A DNA stretch of 64,000 nt from a bacterium (GCA_016708025.1 JADJGQ010000001.1:620001-684000); one strand, 5' to 3'. Positions 37,550 through 47,364 are shown, counted from the stretch's first letter. Made by a program: numbers and translations. The notes: generated by a model from the sequence alone, not told the origin.

Positions 37550-38892
37550 AGCAAAACGGCTACTACACTCCGCGCGAGATCGTGGAACACCTCGATAAAT
37601 ATATCATCGGTCAGGCCAACGCCAAGAAGTCGGTCGCTATTGCGCTACGCAATCGCTGGCGGCGCCAGAACGCGCCGGAAGACATCCGTCATGAGATCAT
37701 GCCGAACAACATTATCATGATCGGTCCGACCGGGGTCGGCAAGACCGAGATAGCCCGCCGTCTCGCCGATCTGGCCAAAGCCCCATTTCTCAAAATAGAA
37801 GCTTCAAAATTCACCGAGGTCGGTTATGTAGGACGCGATGTCGAATCGATGGTTCGCGACCTGGTTGATATCGGCGTCAACATGGTTAAGATGGAAAAGT
37901 CCCGCGACCTGACAGAAAAAGCCAATCTTGGTACAGTAGAGACCATCCTCGACCTCCTGCTTCCGGAACCCAAATCGACAAGAGCGCAGGAAGAATCCGA
38001 GCAAAAGGAAGCGACATCCCCCACCCGCGAACGCTTTCGAAAGATGTTGCTGGATGGGAAGCTGGATGAGCGTGAAGTGGAACTGGAAACGCCGCAGTCA
38101 CAGTATCCAGTGGTCGAGATCTTCTCCCCGATGGGGATGGAAGAATTGGGAGTCAATTTCCAGGAGATGTTTTCCGGACTGATGCCCAAGAAAACCAAAC
38201 GTCGCAAGATGACGGTGAAAGAAGCCCGTAAATACATTCTCAGCGAAGAGCTGAATAAACTGCTCAATATGGATGAGGTCATTCCTGAGGCGCTGGAACG
38301 AGTTCAGGAGTCCGGCATCATCTTTGTCGATGAAATAGACAAGATCGCCGGGGAAGAGAAGTCGGTCGGACCGGATGTCAGCCGCGAGGGAGTCCAGCGG
38401 GACATTCTCCCGATTGTCGAGGGTTCGGCCGTCATGACCAAGTATGGCATGGTGCGAACCGACCACGTGCTGTTCATCGCTGCCGGCGCCTTCCATTCTT
38501 CCAAGCCCTCCGATCTGATACCGGAGCTTCAGGGCCGTTTCCCCATTCGCGTGGAACTGGACACCCTTACCGCCAGCGACTTTGAACGAATTCTGACTGA
38601 GCCGAAAAATGCGTTGGTCAAACAGTACAAAGCACTTTTGGAGACGGAATCGGTCGACCTGCAGTTTACTCCGGATGCCATTAAGAAGATCGCAGAGATA
38701 GCCGAGCGCGTAAATCGTGAAACTGAGAATATTGGTGCCCGACGGCTGCACACCGTGCTGACTACCTTGCTTGAAGATCTCCTTTTTGAGCCACCTACCC
38801 GCAAGAAGAAAGTCACGATCAGCGGCAAACAGGTAGAAACGCGGTTGGCCGCCATAGTCGAGAATGAAGACCTGAGCAGATACATACTCTAG
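37546..38892 (+). CDS. hslU: ATP-dependent protease ATPase subunit HslU
   Basis: A 448-residue AAA+ unfoldase. It starts with the conserved [16 protein letters not shown] segment, then Walker A GPTGVGKT, the pore loop motif GYVGRD, a variable I domain (about 110-230), Walker [12 protein letters not shown] and a C-terminal tail ending in LSRYIL, which docks into HslV. ATG 37546 overlaps the hslV stop by 4 nt and fits the family N-terminus; an earlier in-frame start would lie inside hslV. Confidence 0.96.
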   Translation: MKQNGYYTPREIVEHLDKYIIGQANAKKSVAIALRNRWRRQNAPEDIRHEIMPNNIIMIGPTGVGKTEIARRLADLAKAPFLKIEASKFTEVGYVGRDVESMVRDLVDIGVNMVKMEKSRDLTEKANLGTVETILDLLLPEPKSTRAQEESEQKEATSPTRERFRKMLLDGKLDEREVELETPQSQYPVVEIFSPMGMEELGVNFQEMFSGLMPKKTKRRKMTVKEARKYILSEELNKLLNMDEVIPEALERVQESGIIFVDEIDKIAGEEKSVGPDVSREGVQRDILPIVEGSAVMTKYGMVRTDHVLFIAAGAFHSSKPSDLIPELQGRFPIRVELDTLTASDFERILTEPKNALVKQYKALLETESVDLQFTPDAIKKIAEIAERVNRETENIGARRLHTVLTTLLEDLLFEPPTRKKKVTISGKQVETRLAAIVENEDLSRYIL

Positions 38893-38923
38893 AATTGCCG
38901 GACAAAGTCGGCCCGCCAGCCTG

Positions 38924-38952
38924 TTGACCATTGGCAGGTTGTTGCGTAGATT
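38924..38952 (+). promoter_or_regulatory. sigma-70 promoter for glyA
   Basis: TTGACC (38924-38929), a 17-nt spacer and TAGATT (38947-38952), followed by a leader of about 62 nt to glyA. Confidence 0.55.
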
Positions 38953-39020
38953 ACCGACAAGTATGTCGCCGAGACCAGAAAAGAGAACACGCTCGACGAC
39001 CCCACAGGAGCGAAGGAACC

Positions 39021-40280
39021 ATGTCTTACTTGAAAAAAGCTGACCCCGAACTGTACGATATCATGCTCAAAGAGACGGAGCGACAGGCGACCAAACTGGT
39101 CCTGATCGCGTCCGAGAATTATGTCTCGGAGGCTGTCCTCGAAGCCAACGGCGGCGTCATGACCAACAAGTATGCCGAAGGGTATCCCGGAAAACGGTAC
39201 TATGGCGGCTGTGAGTTTGTCGACCAGGCAGAGAATCTTGCGCGCGACCGCGCCAAAGAGATCTTCGGCTGCGAGCATGTCAATGTTCAACCTCACTCCG
39301 GTTCTCAGGCCAATATGGCGGTTTACTTCTCAGTACTCAAACCGGGCGATAAAGTCCTGGGGTTGGCGCTATCGCATGGCGGCCACCTGACCCACGGCCA
39401 CCCGATCAACTTCTCCGGTATGCTTTACAATTTTGTTGGCTATGAAGTCGACCGCGAGACCGAAGTGATCGATTACGACAAGCTGATTGCACAGGCCAAG
39501 GAAGTACAGCCGAAGATGATCGTTTCCGGCGCGTCGGCTTATCCCCGATTCCTTAATTTCGAGAAGATACGCGAAGCCTGCGATGCGGTCGGCGCCTACA
39601 TGATGGTTGATATTGCCCACATCGCAGGATTGGTGGCGGCAGGGTTACATCCATCTCCGGTCCCGTATGCGGATTTCGTTACTACCACCACGCACAAAAC
39701 GCTCCGCGGCCCCCGCGGGGGAATGGTTCTCTGCAAAGAGAAGTATGCCGCCGATCTCGATCGGACAGTTATGCCCGGCATTCAGGGCGGACCGCTGATG
39801 CATGTGATCGCCGCCAAGGCTGTCGCATTCAAAGAAGCTTTGCAGCCTGAATTCAAAGCCTACCAGAAGCGGATTGTCGACAATGCCAAAGTCCTGGCCG
39901 AAGCGCTCAAGAAACGCGGCTATCGCCTCGTCACTGGCGGCACCGACACCCACCTGATGTTGATCTCCTTTGTCGGCGAACCAAACATGACCGGCAAGAA
40001 GGCAGAACAGGCACTCGATAAGGCGGGGATAGTCGTTAATAAGAACACAGTTCCGTTTGACCCGGAGAAACCATTTGTCACCTCGGGTATCCGGATCGGC
40101 ACCCCATCCGTCACGACGCGTGGCATGGGGACGCGCGAGATGGAGACGATTGCCGACTTCATCGACCGTGCACTCAAAAATCGCAAATCAGATGAGATCC
40201 TGGCCGATATCGCTCGCGAAGTCGCCCAGTTCTCCGGCCAATACCCGCTTTATTCCGAACGGCTGAAGGAGACAGTTTGA
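39021..40280 (+). CDS. glyA: serine hydroxymethyltransferase
   Basis: A 419-residue PLP enzyme that interconverts serine and glycine with tetrahydrofolate. It has [16 protein letters not shown] near the N-terminus, [15 protein letters not shown], the PLP lysine in [13 protein letters not shown], and the C-terminal [15 protein letters not shown] 39021 has AAGGA 3-4 nt upstream and gives the family length; earlier in-frame codons are not supported. It starts a chain of tightly packed small genes. Confidence 0.97.
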   Translation: MSYLKKADPELYDIMLKETERQATKLVLIASENYVSEAVLEANGGVMTNKYAEGYPGKRYYGGCEFVDQAENLARDRAKEIFGCEHVNVQPHSGSQANMAVYFSVLKPGDKVLGLALSHGGHLTHGHPINFSGMLYNFVGYEVDRETEVIDYDKLIAQAKEVQPKMIVSGASAYPRFLNFEKIREACDAVGAYMMVDIAHIAGLVAAGLHPSPVPYADFVTTTTHKTLRGPRGGMVLCKEKYAADLDRTVMPGIQGGPLMHVIAAKAVAFKEALQPEFKAYQKRIVDNAKVLAEALKKRGYRLVTGGTDTHLMLISFVGEPNMTGKKAEQALDKAGIVVNKNTVPFDPEKPFVTSGIRIGTPSVTTRGMGTREMETIADFIDRALKNRKSDEILADIAREVAQFSGQYPLYSERLKETV

Positions 40281-40588
40281 TGCTTTTTCAGCTCACCATG
40301 TTCCCGACCGACAAGCGGGGAGATTCCGTCTCTGCGGATGTCGCCAAAGTGATCGATATCATTGATCGCTCGGGCCTTCCGTATCGCTTGACGGCGATGT
40401 CGACCATTGTCGAGGGAGAATGGGAACCGGTGATGCGCGTGATCAACAAAGCCAGATTGATGCTGCGACGAAACCATAGCCGCATCTATATCAGTATAAC
40501 GATTGATGACCGGAAAGGGGCCAAGGGGCGGCTGACCGGCAAGATCGAATCGGTCAAAAAGCGGCTCGGCCGGGAAGTGAGGAGCTGA
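40280..40588 (+). CDS. MTH1187/YkoF-like thiamine-binding family protein
   Basis: A 102-residue ferredoxin-fold protein. The pattern FQLTMFPTDKRGDSVSADVAKVIDIIDRSGLPYRLTAMSTIVEGEW identifies the MTH1187 (DUF77) family. Structures of relatives bind thiamine-like molecules, and the cellular role is uncertain. The ATG overlaps the glyA TGA, and its own TGA overlaps the cutA ATG by one base, so it is embedded in the operon. Confidence 0.85.
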   Translation: MLFQLTMFPTDKRGDSVSADVAKVIDIIDRSGLPYRLTAMSTIVEGEWEPVMRVINKARLMLRRNHSRIYISITIDDRKGAKGRLTGKIESVKKRLGREVRS

Positions 40589-40911
40589 TGGATTCCATTC
40601 GCGTCGTTTATATCTCTATCCCGCAGGATGAAGCAGACCGGATGGCCCGCTCTCTGGTCGAAGAACGATTGGCCGCCTGCGTTAATATCGTCCCCAGAAT
40701 ATCATCCTACTTTTGGTGGGATGACAAGGTTCAGCACGATGACGAAGCGCTCCTGATCGTCAAAACGACCCAGGAGAAATTTCAGAAGTTGATGGACTTT
40801 GTGGTGGAGAACCATCCATACGAACTTCCCGAGATCATCGGCCTTCCGCTGGTATCAGCTTTCCCGGACTATGTCGCCTGGGTCAAGGCAGAAACGAATC
40901 GCGAGTCCTGA
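40588..40911 (+). CDS. cutA: divalent-cation tolerance protein CutA
   Basis: A 107-residue CutA1 trimer-type protein: VVYISIPQDEADRMARSLVEERLAACVNIV, SSYFWWDDKVQHDDEALLIVKT and HPYELPEIIGLPL. The fold is related to PII proteins. The family is linked to copper tolerance in E. coli, but its mechanism remains unsettled. It overlaps the preceding gene by one base. Confidence 0.94.
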   Translation: MDSIRVVYISIPQDEADRMARSLVEERLAACVNIVPRISSYFWWDDKVQHDDEALLIVKTTQEKFQKLMDFVVENHPYELPEIIGLPLVSAFPDYVAWVKAETNRES

Positions 40912-40928
40912 GCCTGATCCTCTAACCC

Positions 40929-41417
40929 ATGCGTTGCCCCCAGTGCGGATATGAGGAAGATAAGGTGGTCGACAGCCGACCATCGCAGGACAATCGTGCC
41001 ATCCGCCGTCGCCGTGAATGCCTCTCCTGCGGCACTCGCTTCACTACTTATGAGTATGTTGAACAGTCGGTCCTGATAGTCCTCAAATCCGATGGTCGCC
41101 GAGAACCCTTTGACCGCAACAAACTACTCCATGGTATCAAGCTGGCCTGTAATAAGCGGCCGGTTAATTCCGCTCAAATTGACCTGATTGTGCAGGACAT
41201 CGAGGCTTCCATTCATGACATTGGGAAGGGGGAGATCGACTCCAAGCAGATCGGTGAGCTGGTAATCGCCAAATTGCGCGAGGTTGACGAGGTTGCCTAT
41301 ATTCGCTTCGCTTCTGTTTATCGCGACTTTCAGGACATGAACGAATTTCTCGATGAATTGAATCGCCTGCGGAAGCACAAAGGGAAGCGGTCACCCGGCC
41401 AAGCTCCCTCGGAATAG
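40929..41417 (+). CDS. nrdR: transcriptional repressor NrdR
   Basis: A 162-residue repressor of ribonucleotide reductase genes. The zinc ribbon uses Cys3, Cys6, Cys31 and Cys34 (MRCPQCGYEEDKVVDSRPSQD...CLSCGTRF), followed by an ATP-cone (VLIVLKSDGRREPFDRNKLLHGI). It binds NrdR boxes when loaded with dATP. No nrd gene is in the window, so its targets lie elsewhere. Confidence 0.96.
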   Translation: MRCPQCGYEEDKVVDSRPSQDNRAIRRRRECLSCGTRFTTYEYVEQSVLIVLKSDGRREPFDRNKLLHGIKLACNKRPVNSAQIDLIVQDIEASIHDIGKGEIDSKQIGELVIAKLREVDEVAYIRFASVYRDFQDMNEFLDELNRLRKHKGKRSPGQAPSE

Positions 41418-41431
41418 CCTACACATTAGGT

Positions 41432-41460
41432 TTGACTTTCAATCGATTGGGTTTCAGATT
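41432..41460 (+). promoter_or_regulatory. promoter for tatC with -10 box 6 nt before the ATG
   Basis: TTGACT (41432-41437), 17 nt, CAGATT (41455-41460), then 6 nt and ATG 41467. No Shine-Dalgarno precedes the ATG, so the mRNA is probably leaderless. Confidence 0.5.
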
Positions 41461-41466
41461 CCACCT

Positions 41467-42216
41467 ATGTCGCCAACTGACCAGCCAGTAGAGGATACCC
41501 AGCCAACCCGCAAGCCGGGGGAGATGCCGTTTCTGGAGCACCTTGAGGAGCTTCGTAAGCGGCTAGTCTGGTCGGTACTGATTGTTATTGTTTTCTCCGG
41601 AGTCGCCTTTACCTTTGCCGACCAACTGGTCGCCTGGTTTATCGCCCCGCTTGACGGCGTCAAACTGCATGTTACTGAGGTTACCGGCTCGTTTTCCGCC
41701 TATCTCAAGATCTGTCTCTTTGCAGGTCTGGGAGCTTCGCTCCCGTTCCTATTTTATCAGCTCTGGGCGTTCGTCGCGCCGGGACTCTACCCCAAAGAAC
41801 GGAAGTTGGTTATTCCATTTCTGGTGGTTGCAACTTTGCTATTCGTTGCCGGTTCTGGGTTCTGCTACCTGTATGTGCTCCCCGTTGCCCTCAAATTCAT
41901 GATCGGATTTGCCGATGACCTGCTCAGCCCGATCATCACAGTCAACTCATACATCTCATTTGCCGGAATGCTACTGATCGCTTTTGGGCTCAGTTTCGAG
42001 CTGCCGATCATCGCCTTTCTGCTGGGCAAGCTGGGCATCGTCTCTTCGTCATTCCTTTCCAAAGGACGACGGATCGCGGTTGTGCTGATCCTGATCGTTT
42101 CGGCGATCCTGACTCCAACACCGGATGTTGTCACTCAGCTACTTCTGGCAGTCCCGATGTACCTGCTGTATGAGACCTCGATCGTGGTTGTGCGTGTGAC
42201 GGGCCGCCGCAACTGA
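41467..42216 (+). CDS. tatC: twin-arginine translocase subunit TatC
   Basis: A 249-residue membrane protein with six predicted helices and the N-terminal cytoplasmic motif MPFLEHLEELRKRL, whose glutamates recognise the twin-arginine signal. FYQLWAFVAPGLYPKERK and FGLSFELPII are conserved. It forms the receptor core of the Tat pathway exporting folded proteins. tatA/tatB are not adjacent. Confidence 0.95.
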   Translation: MSPTDQPVEDTQPTRKPGEMPFLEHLEELRKRLVWSVLIVIVFSGVAFTFADQLVAWFIAPLDGVKLHVTEVTGSFSAYLKICLFAGLGASLPFLFYQLWAFVAPGLYPKERKLVIPFLVVATLLFVAGSGFCYLYVLPVALKFMIGFADDLLSPIITVNSYISFAGMLLIAFGLSFELPIIAFLLGKLGIVSSSFLSKGRRIAVVLILIVSAILTPTPDVVTQLLLAVPMYLLYETSIVVVRVTGRRN

Positions 42217-42554
42217 CGATTCCATACCATATAGTCCTGACTTGTCCATTATAGTTTTGTCTTGCATAGATCAACTCAGTGGTCTATTTTAAAGCAGGAG
42301 TCAGAGGGGACCGTCTCCCCGCACGCCAGGCGAAAAGTACAGCGCCACCGGCATCGAGTCGGTGGCACTATTGTATATGTCGTTCTCATTTCAGCAATTT
42401 ACGTCGAAAGTCAAGTAGACCGGACGTCGCAGGAAGCGATCAATCCGGTGTACCGTTATTATAGAGGGCTTCTCACGTACGCGGAGGTTGGAGCGCGAAG
42501 GTCGTTCGACCTCTGAGAACATCGGTCAACCGACATCGGGTAGGAGGAGAAGGT
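42217..42554 (+). promoter_or_regulatory. 338-nt intergenic region: promoter and structured leader of the dockerin gene
   Basis: A promoter candidate is TTGCAT (42263-42268), 16 nt, TATTTT (42285-42290). The predicted leader of about 258 nt contains a GGGGA-loop-TCCCC hairpin (42306-42320) and a perfect 7-bp hairpin, GCCACCG with CGGTGGC (42344-42366). The ribosome site of the next gene is GTAGGAGGAGAAGG. No known riboswitch consensus fits. An 84-codon open frame here shows no protein-like features. Confidence 0.4.
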
Positions 42555-45500
42555 ATGAGGCACAGTTTTAGACTGTGGATCGTCCTCACCATTCAGATCG
42601 TGGCCCTCACCGCGATCACTGTCCAATCAGCTAACCGCCCAGACAATCCCGACCTCAAAAAACAACCCGTCACCAAGCCGACTGTAGTACTTGATCAGGG
42701 GAATGGCGCGGCAGATGCTGTCCGCACCCGATCTCTTGTCTCGATCAATGCGGCGGTTGACTCGCGAGGAGCACTGGTCGCGCAAACCTGGCGTGACTGG
42801 CAAGCCAATTCCACAATCGGACGGACCGTGGATTTCACTCCGCCCTCCAGTGGACTACCGGCTGTGCAATTTGCTTTCATCTACAAGGCCTCCACCGCCA
42901 CGCTCGACAGAAACCACTGGGGGTGGGGTGCGTTTGAAGCGGTCTCCCCGGGTGGCTCATTTGTTCCTCCGGGAGGATTGGATATTCATTGTGGCTCTGA
43001 CTCACCCCCCGGTTCCTGTTCCAATGTCGCGGGTGTATATCCCAAGATAGCTGTGGACCAGGAAGGGGCTGCCTATCTTGCTGGCTATGAATTCCCTGAT
43101 ATCGGTACAAACCCGAATCTCACCCAATTGAAAGTAACACGCGACAGTGGGCCAATTGACGGTGACTTCGGTGGAATTCTTGATGGTTCCGTTATGGCGG
43201 AATCGGTACGTGATGCCGGCGGAATTGAAGGGGGAGAGACCTTCTGGCCCACCATGGACATCTCCGAATTCGGCGGTGTTACGACCATCTATCTTGCGGC
43301 GTTTGAAAGTGTCACCGGTAATGACGGCGCTATGAAAGTCTTCCGGAAGGTTGGCTGGTCGGAAGCCAATCCGGACAATAGCTGGGAACTGGTTTTCGTC
43401 GATACGTCTTTCTTTCCTTCGCAGGACATTTCATGCGACCGAGTTTCTTCCAAGGTAGCCGTCACCTGGACCAAGATGACCGAACAGGGGAGACTGGCAG
43501 AGAATGTTTTTGATTCGGATGTCTGGTATGCGGAATCACCTACCGGAGCCTCCGGCACCTGGACCCGCACCAACGTCACGAATTACTCGGGTTCCGGTTA
43601 CCGTGCCTGGCTGGAGGTTGCTTCTCTGTACGACTATCAGAGCAGACTTCATCTCGTCTGGAATGCATCGGTCACGGATGGAGTCGATTTTGGTTCCCGT
43701 CGCTGCCGCCTCTTCCATTGGTCGCAGTGGCATCCAACTATATTTACCACGGTCTATCGTGCTGATTGGGATCCTGCCGACATATACTGCTCCAGTGGTT
43801 CTAATGCGATGAATGTCGCCAAATTCTCGATCGCCGAATGCGATAACCGCCTCTTTGTCGTCTTTTCCAGTTTCAATGACCCTGTCACCGGACACTCAGA
43901 TGATTGTTGCGCCAGTGCGCCTGCCAACCAGGGAGCCAACGGTGAGATCTTCGTCAGTGTGTCCGGCGGGCTAAGTGGGATTGCCTGGGACTCCCCACGC
44001 AACATTTCTTCGAGCTACACCCCTGCTTGTGATACCGGGACCTGTGCCGATGACCAACTGCTGGGGGTGAGTCGCTATGGGATGGATGACGCGCTCTACC
44101 CAAGTAACGACTGGTCTAATGCGGTCAGTTATGCCATGGATGGGGGCACGCCGGGGAATAAGTTCATTCAAGTCTGGTATATGACAGATAAATACCCCGG
44201 AGGGTCTATTCTCTCAACGCCCCAGGGACCACCAACGCTCAATGACATGCGCTGGATACGTCTGGCCTGCAACCCAACACCTAAATGCAAATTGATCGCG
44301 ACTCCGGCATACATCGATTACCCGACAACAGTGGAGCCGGGCATTCAATCAGACATGACTCTCTCGCTCTACAATCAATGCTCTGTCCCTCTGGCGATAT
44401 CAAGCGCCGAAGCGGTGCAATTTGATGGTCCGGCCGGCTGGTTGGCGGTGTCTAATGTTCCATCGACAATCAACGGCAGTGACTCGGGAGATGTGACGGT
44501 TCATCTTAACAACGGTGGAGTTCTGACCAACCCTGGTGCACAGTATCACGGGTATCTTAAGTTCCGATATGGTTCACCGGTTGATTCGATCACCGTTGGA
44601 GTAGACCTCTGGGTTCACTACCCGTATGTCCCGTCTGTCTATGATACAGTCGTGTCACAATGCGGGATCTCACTCACCGTCAACAGTATCGGGAATATGG
44701 GGAATAACTACCTTGGCGGAGTGAACATGAACTTCCCGCAACCATCCCCAGAATGCGATACCGGTGTTGGAACATTGAGCCGCGGGGATGCTGACATCTA
44801 TTTGGGCGATGCCTCGCCGGTCATCATTCGCAAGCCGGCTGAAAATACATATGTTGCTTCCTGGGCGATATTTCAGGACGGTTTCGCCTCGCAATGGGGA
44901 TTCAGACAATTGGCAGAATCTTCGCCGCGCGGGTCATTCACCGGTGCTCGGTGGGACGGCTACAATTCCGGTACCTTCTGCACTTCAGACTCACTCGTGA
45001 AAGTTGAGAAGACTTGGTATGCCCCAACTGGAGCTACCAACGCCGATAGTTGCACCTTCATCATCCAGCGAATGCGAGTCTTTCCCTATAGTATCGGCCA
45101 GTCCGTGACTAATCTTGCCATAGGAGAAGCCTTTGACTGGGATATCCCGACTGACTCAGGCACCAGCAACAATATCGGCGGATTCGATGCCACTCGGCGA
45201 CTTCTCTACATGCGCGGGTTCAACTCAAGTGACGCAGGCGTTGATTGCTATGATAACTCCCTCCGCTATGGCGGTGCCGCATTGATCAGGATGCACATGA
45301 AAAACTGTGTCTCCTCGACCACACTGTATGCCGGACTAAATGCCGCCAACGACACTTTTGTCTATCCTGCGGGTGGATTCGTACCCGAACAGCAATGGAA
45401 CCAGATGAAGAGCCCGGGGTATTCGACTGAACCGCGTATTACTGACCTGCATTCGATGTTGGTATACAAGAATGAAATGTCGACAGGATGGACTCTGCCG

Positions 45501-45872
45501 GCCAATGATACGCTGACCATTTGGACAGCGATGGCGGTGACCCGCCCGACGGGGGGGACGCCGGTGCAAGTTCTCGATTCACTCAAGAGGACTATCGATA
45601 AAGCCGTAGCCTGGACTCGAAATGTGCAGACTACCTGCCTTTCCTGCTGTGTTGGTACGACCGGAGATGTGAATGGCGATGGTAAAGTGGACGTAGGGGA
45701 TATATCAGCCATTATTAACGGGCTGATCTTCCCGCCGCTTCAAACCACTTGCCTAGCAGAAGCCAATGTCAATGCTAGTCCGACACCGACACCAGATCTG
45801 TCGGACTTGTCGCTTTTGATCGCGTACCTGACAGCTACGCCTCGTCCAATACTCCCCAATTGCCCGCAATAG
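42555..45872 (+). CDS. large secreted protein with C-terminal dockerin-like calcium repeat
   Basis: A 1105-residue exported protein with an N-terminal signal sequence (LWIVLTIQIVALTAITVQSA). The long N-terminal half (about 50-580) is rich in aromatic, Asp, Ser and Gly residues, with regularly spaced WxxWxxxS-type segments that suggest beta-propeller or sialidase-like blades (inference). A beta-sandwich region follows (610-720). The end (about 1035-1100) has GDVNGDGKVDVGDISAIIN, a calcium-binding dockerin type I motif, with a second degenerate half (ANVNASPTPTPDLSDLSLL). Many cysteines suggest extracellular disulfides. There is no cohesin partner in the window. Specific function unknown. Confidence 0.78.
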   Translation: MRHSFRLWIVLTIQIVALTAITVQSANRPDNPDLKKQPVTKPTVVLDQGNGAADAVRTRSLVSINAAVDSRGALVAQTWRDWQANSTIGRTVDFTPPSSGLPAVQFAFIYKASTATLDRNHWGWGAFEAVSPGGSFVPPGGLDIHCGSDSPPGSCSNVAGVYPKIAVDQEGAAYLAGYEFPDIGTNPNLTQLKVTRDSGPIDGDFGGILDGSVMAESVRDAGGIEGGETFWPTMDISEFGGVTTIYLAAFESVTGNDGAMKVFRKVGWSEANPDNSWELVFVDTSFFPSQDISCDRVSSKVAVTWTKMTEQGRLAENVFDSDVWYAESPTGASGTWTRTNVTNYSGSGYRAWLEVASLYDYQSRLHLVWNASVTDGVDFGSRRCRLFHWSQWHPTIFTTVYRADWDPADIYCSSGSNAMNVAKFSIAECDNRLFVVFSSFNDPVTGHSDDCCASAPANQGANGEIFVSVSGGLSGIAWDSPRNISSSYTPACDTGTCADDQLLGVSRYGMDDALYPSNDWSNAVSYAMDGGTPGNKFIQVWYMTDKYPGGSILSTPQGPPTLNDMRWIRLACNPTPKCKLIATPAYIDYPTTVEPGIQSDMTLSLYNQCSVPLAISSAEAVQFDGPAGWLAVSNVPSTINGSDSGDVTVHLNNGGVLTNPGAQYHGYLKFRYGSPVDSITVGVDLWVHYPYVPSVYDTVVSQCGISLTVNSIGNMGNNYLGGVNMNFPQPSPECDTGVGTLSRGDADIYLGDASPVIIRKPAENTYVASWAIFQDGFASQWGFRQLAESSPRGSFTGARWDGYNSGTFCTSDSLVKVEKTWYAPTGATNADSCTFIIQRMRVFPYSIGQSVTNLAIGEAFDWDIPTDSGTSNNIGGFDATRRLLYMRGFNSSDAGVDCYDNSLRYGGAALIRMHMKNCVSSTTLYAGLNAANDTFVYPAGGFVPEQQWNQMKSPGYSTEPRITDLHSMLVYKNEMSTGWTLPANDTLTIWTAMAVTRPTGGTPVQVLDSLKRTIDKAVAWTRNVQTTCLSCCVGTTGDVNGDGKVDVGDISAIINGLIFPPLQTTCLAEANVNASPTPTPDLSDLSLLIAYLTATPRPILPNCPQ

Positions 45873-45937
45873 AAGGGGAGAGTTGGGTAAACTGATTGGC
45901 TGACAGATGGTTAGGCTCCCGTCTCGATGTTTAGTTG

Positions 45938-45966
45938 TTGACATTCGGGCCGGGAGCCCTTACTTT
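45938..45966 (+). promoter_or_regulatory. sigma-70 promoter for tRNA-Gly
   Basis: TTGACA (45938-45943), 17 nt, TACTTT (45961-45966), 15 nt before the tRNA. An inverted repeat, GGCTCCCG (45914-45921) and CGGGAGCC (45951-45958), overlaps the spacer. Confidence 0.7.
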
Positions 45967-45981
45967 ACCGGTCCAATATAA

Positions 45982-46053
45982 GCGGGCGTAATTCAGTGGT
46001 AGAATGTCAGCTTCCCAAGCTGGACGTCGTGGGTTCGAGCCCCATCGCCCGCT
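45982..46053 (+). tRNA. tRNA-Gly (anticodon CCC)
   Basis: The full cloverleaf is visible: acceptor stem GCGGGCG pairing with CGCCCGC (46046-46052), D-arm with AGTGGTAGA, anticodon stem-loop with loop TTCCCAA (anticodon CCC), and T-arm GGGTTCGAGCCCC. The discriminator T (46053) merges into a T7 run that may end transcription. CCA is not encoded. Confidence 0.95.
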
Positions 46054-46077
46054 TTTTTTATTGGTATACAAAACCGA

Positions 46078-47364
46078 ATGAAAATACTCGAGATCGACCC
46101 CGCATCGCCGTTATTCGGCTATATCCGCCCCGGTTATTCCATTCTGACTGTCAATGGTCAGAAGATTCAGGATGCCATCGACTTTCGCTACAAGATCGCC
46201 GATGAACGGGTCCAGATCATCTTCGCCGACGACAAGGGAGAAGAGATCGACTTCAAATTTCACGATGTTGCCGCCGGTGATCTGGGAATCACGCTCGATG
46301 ATCACAAGGTCCGCACCTGCAAGAATGATTGCATTTTCTGTTTCATCCGTCAGCAACCCCAGGGGATGCGTCGCGTCCTCTATATCAAAGACGAAGACTA
46401 TCGCCTCTCGTTTACGCACGGCAATTTTGTCACGCTGTCAAATACCACCGATGAAGATATCGAGCGAATAATCGAACAGCGCCTGTCGCCGTTGTATGTA
46501 TCGGTCCATGCGACTGATGACACCCTGCGCCGCTGTATGCTCAAGAACGAGAAACTGGCGCCCATCATCCCGCGACTTCGCCAGCTTGGCGAAAACGGCA
46601 TCTCCATTCATACACAAGTTGTGCTCTGTCCCGGCATCAATGATGGACCGCAATTGGAGCGGACCATCAATGATCTGGTCGACCTCTATCCGGCGGTAGA
46701 AACACTGGCGGTAGTGCCGGTCGGCTTGACCCGGTATCGTGACGATCTGCCGAATCTCCGGACCTATCGGGCCGATGAAGCTTCCACCATTATTGACTAT
46801 GTCGAGATGCGCCAGAAGGAAATCCTCAAGGCGTGCGGCAGTCGGTTCGTCTGGGCCGCCGATGAGTTTTATGTTCAGGCCCACCGACCTTTCCCCAAAC
46901 GATCCGAATACGAAGAGATGAATCAGTTCGAAAACGGGATCGGCATGGTGAGGGAGTTCCTGACCAACTTCAATCGCAAAAAAGCGTATCTGAAAAAACA
47001 GAAATACCAGAACAAGCGGGCGCTTTTCCTGACCGGGTATTCGGCCAGTCCATTCCTTACAACCGAAGTACTGCCTTTCCTGACCGATGAACTGGGGCTT
47101 CAAGTTGCCATTCAGCCGGTCAAGAATCGCTTCTGGGGGGAGATGGTCACCGTCTCCGGTTTGCTGACTGGGCAGGATCTGCTTCGCGAAGCGCGCGCCA
47201 GACTTGATGACTACGACCTGCTGGTACTTCCTCCGAACTGCCTCAACCAGGACGATCTGTTCCTGGATAATCTCTCACTATCGCAGTTTCAGGCGGTCCT
47301 GCAGAAACCTGTTTACATTGGTCAGTATGACCTGGCGGCAACCATCAAAGACCTGTTTATATGA
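46078..47364 (+). CDS. DUF512 / radical-SAM-like PDZ protein
   Basis: A 428-residue protein of the TIGR03279 family. It has an N-terminal PDZ-like segment (1-65), a CKNDCIFCFIRQ cluster (Cys81, Cys85, Cys88) with the CxxxCxxC spacing of radical SAM enzymes, a TIM-barrel-like core (HGNFVTLSN, YVSVHATDD, HTQVVLCPGINDG) and the DUF512 domain (about 240-428). The family's chemistry is unknown. der follows with a 4-nt overlap, a linkage also seen in other bacteria. TATACA lies 7 nt before the ATG and no Shine-Dalgarno is visible. Confidence 0.88.
   Translation: MKILEIDPASPLFGYIRPGYSILTVNGQKIQDAIDFRYKIADERVQIIFADDKGEEIDFKFHDVAAGDLGITLDDHKVRTCKNDCIFCFIRQQPQGMRRVLYIKDEDYRLSFTHGNFVTLSNTTDEDIERIIEQRLSPLYVSVHATDDTLRRCMLKNEKLAPIIPRLRQLGENGISIHTQVVLCPGINDGPQLERTINDLVDLYPAVETLAVVPVGLTRYRDDLPNLRTYRADEASTIIDYVEMRQKEILKACGSRFVWAADEFYVQAHRPFPKRSEYEEMNQFENGIGMVREFLTNFNRKKAYLKKQKYQNKRALFLTGYSASPFLTTEVLPFLTDELGLQVAIQPVKNRFWGEMVTVSGLLTGQDLLREARARLDDYDLLVLPPNCLNQDDLFLDNLSLSQFQAVLQKPVYIGQYDLAATIKDLFI

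Noticed and set aside
38931..38945. A sigma-54-like TGGCAG...TTGC sequence before glyA
   Set aside because: GG and GC are 9 nt apart instead of 10, and glyA has a better sigma-70 promoter at the same place.
42300..42370. Possible cyclic-di-GMP-I riboswitch (CACGCCAGGCGAAA resembles the conserved start)
   Set aside because: The second conserved half (GACGCAAAGC and the GGUAGC tetraloop receptor region) is missing.
42262..42516. An 84-codon plus-strand open frame before the dockerin gene
   Set aside because: It covers the predicted promoter and hairpins, has no ribosome site, and its composition is not protein-like.
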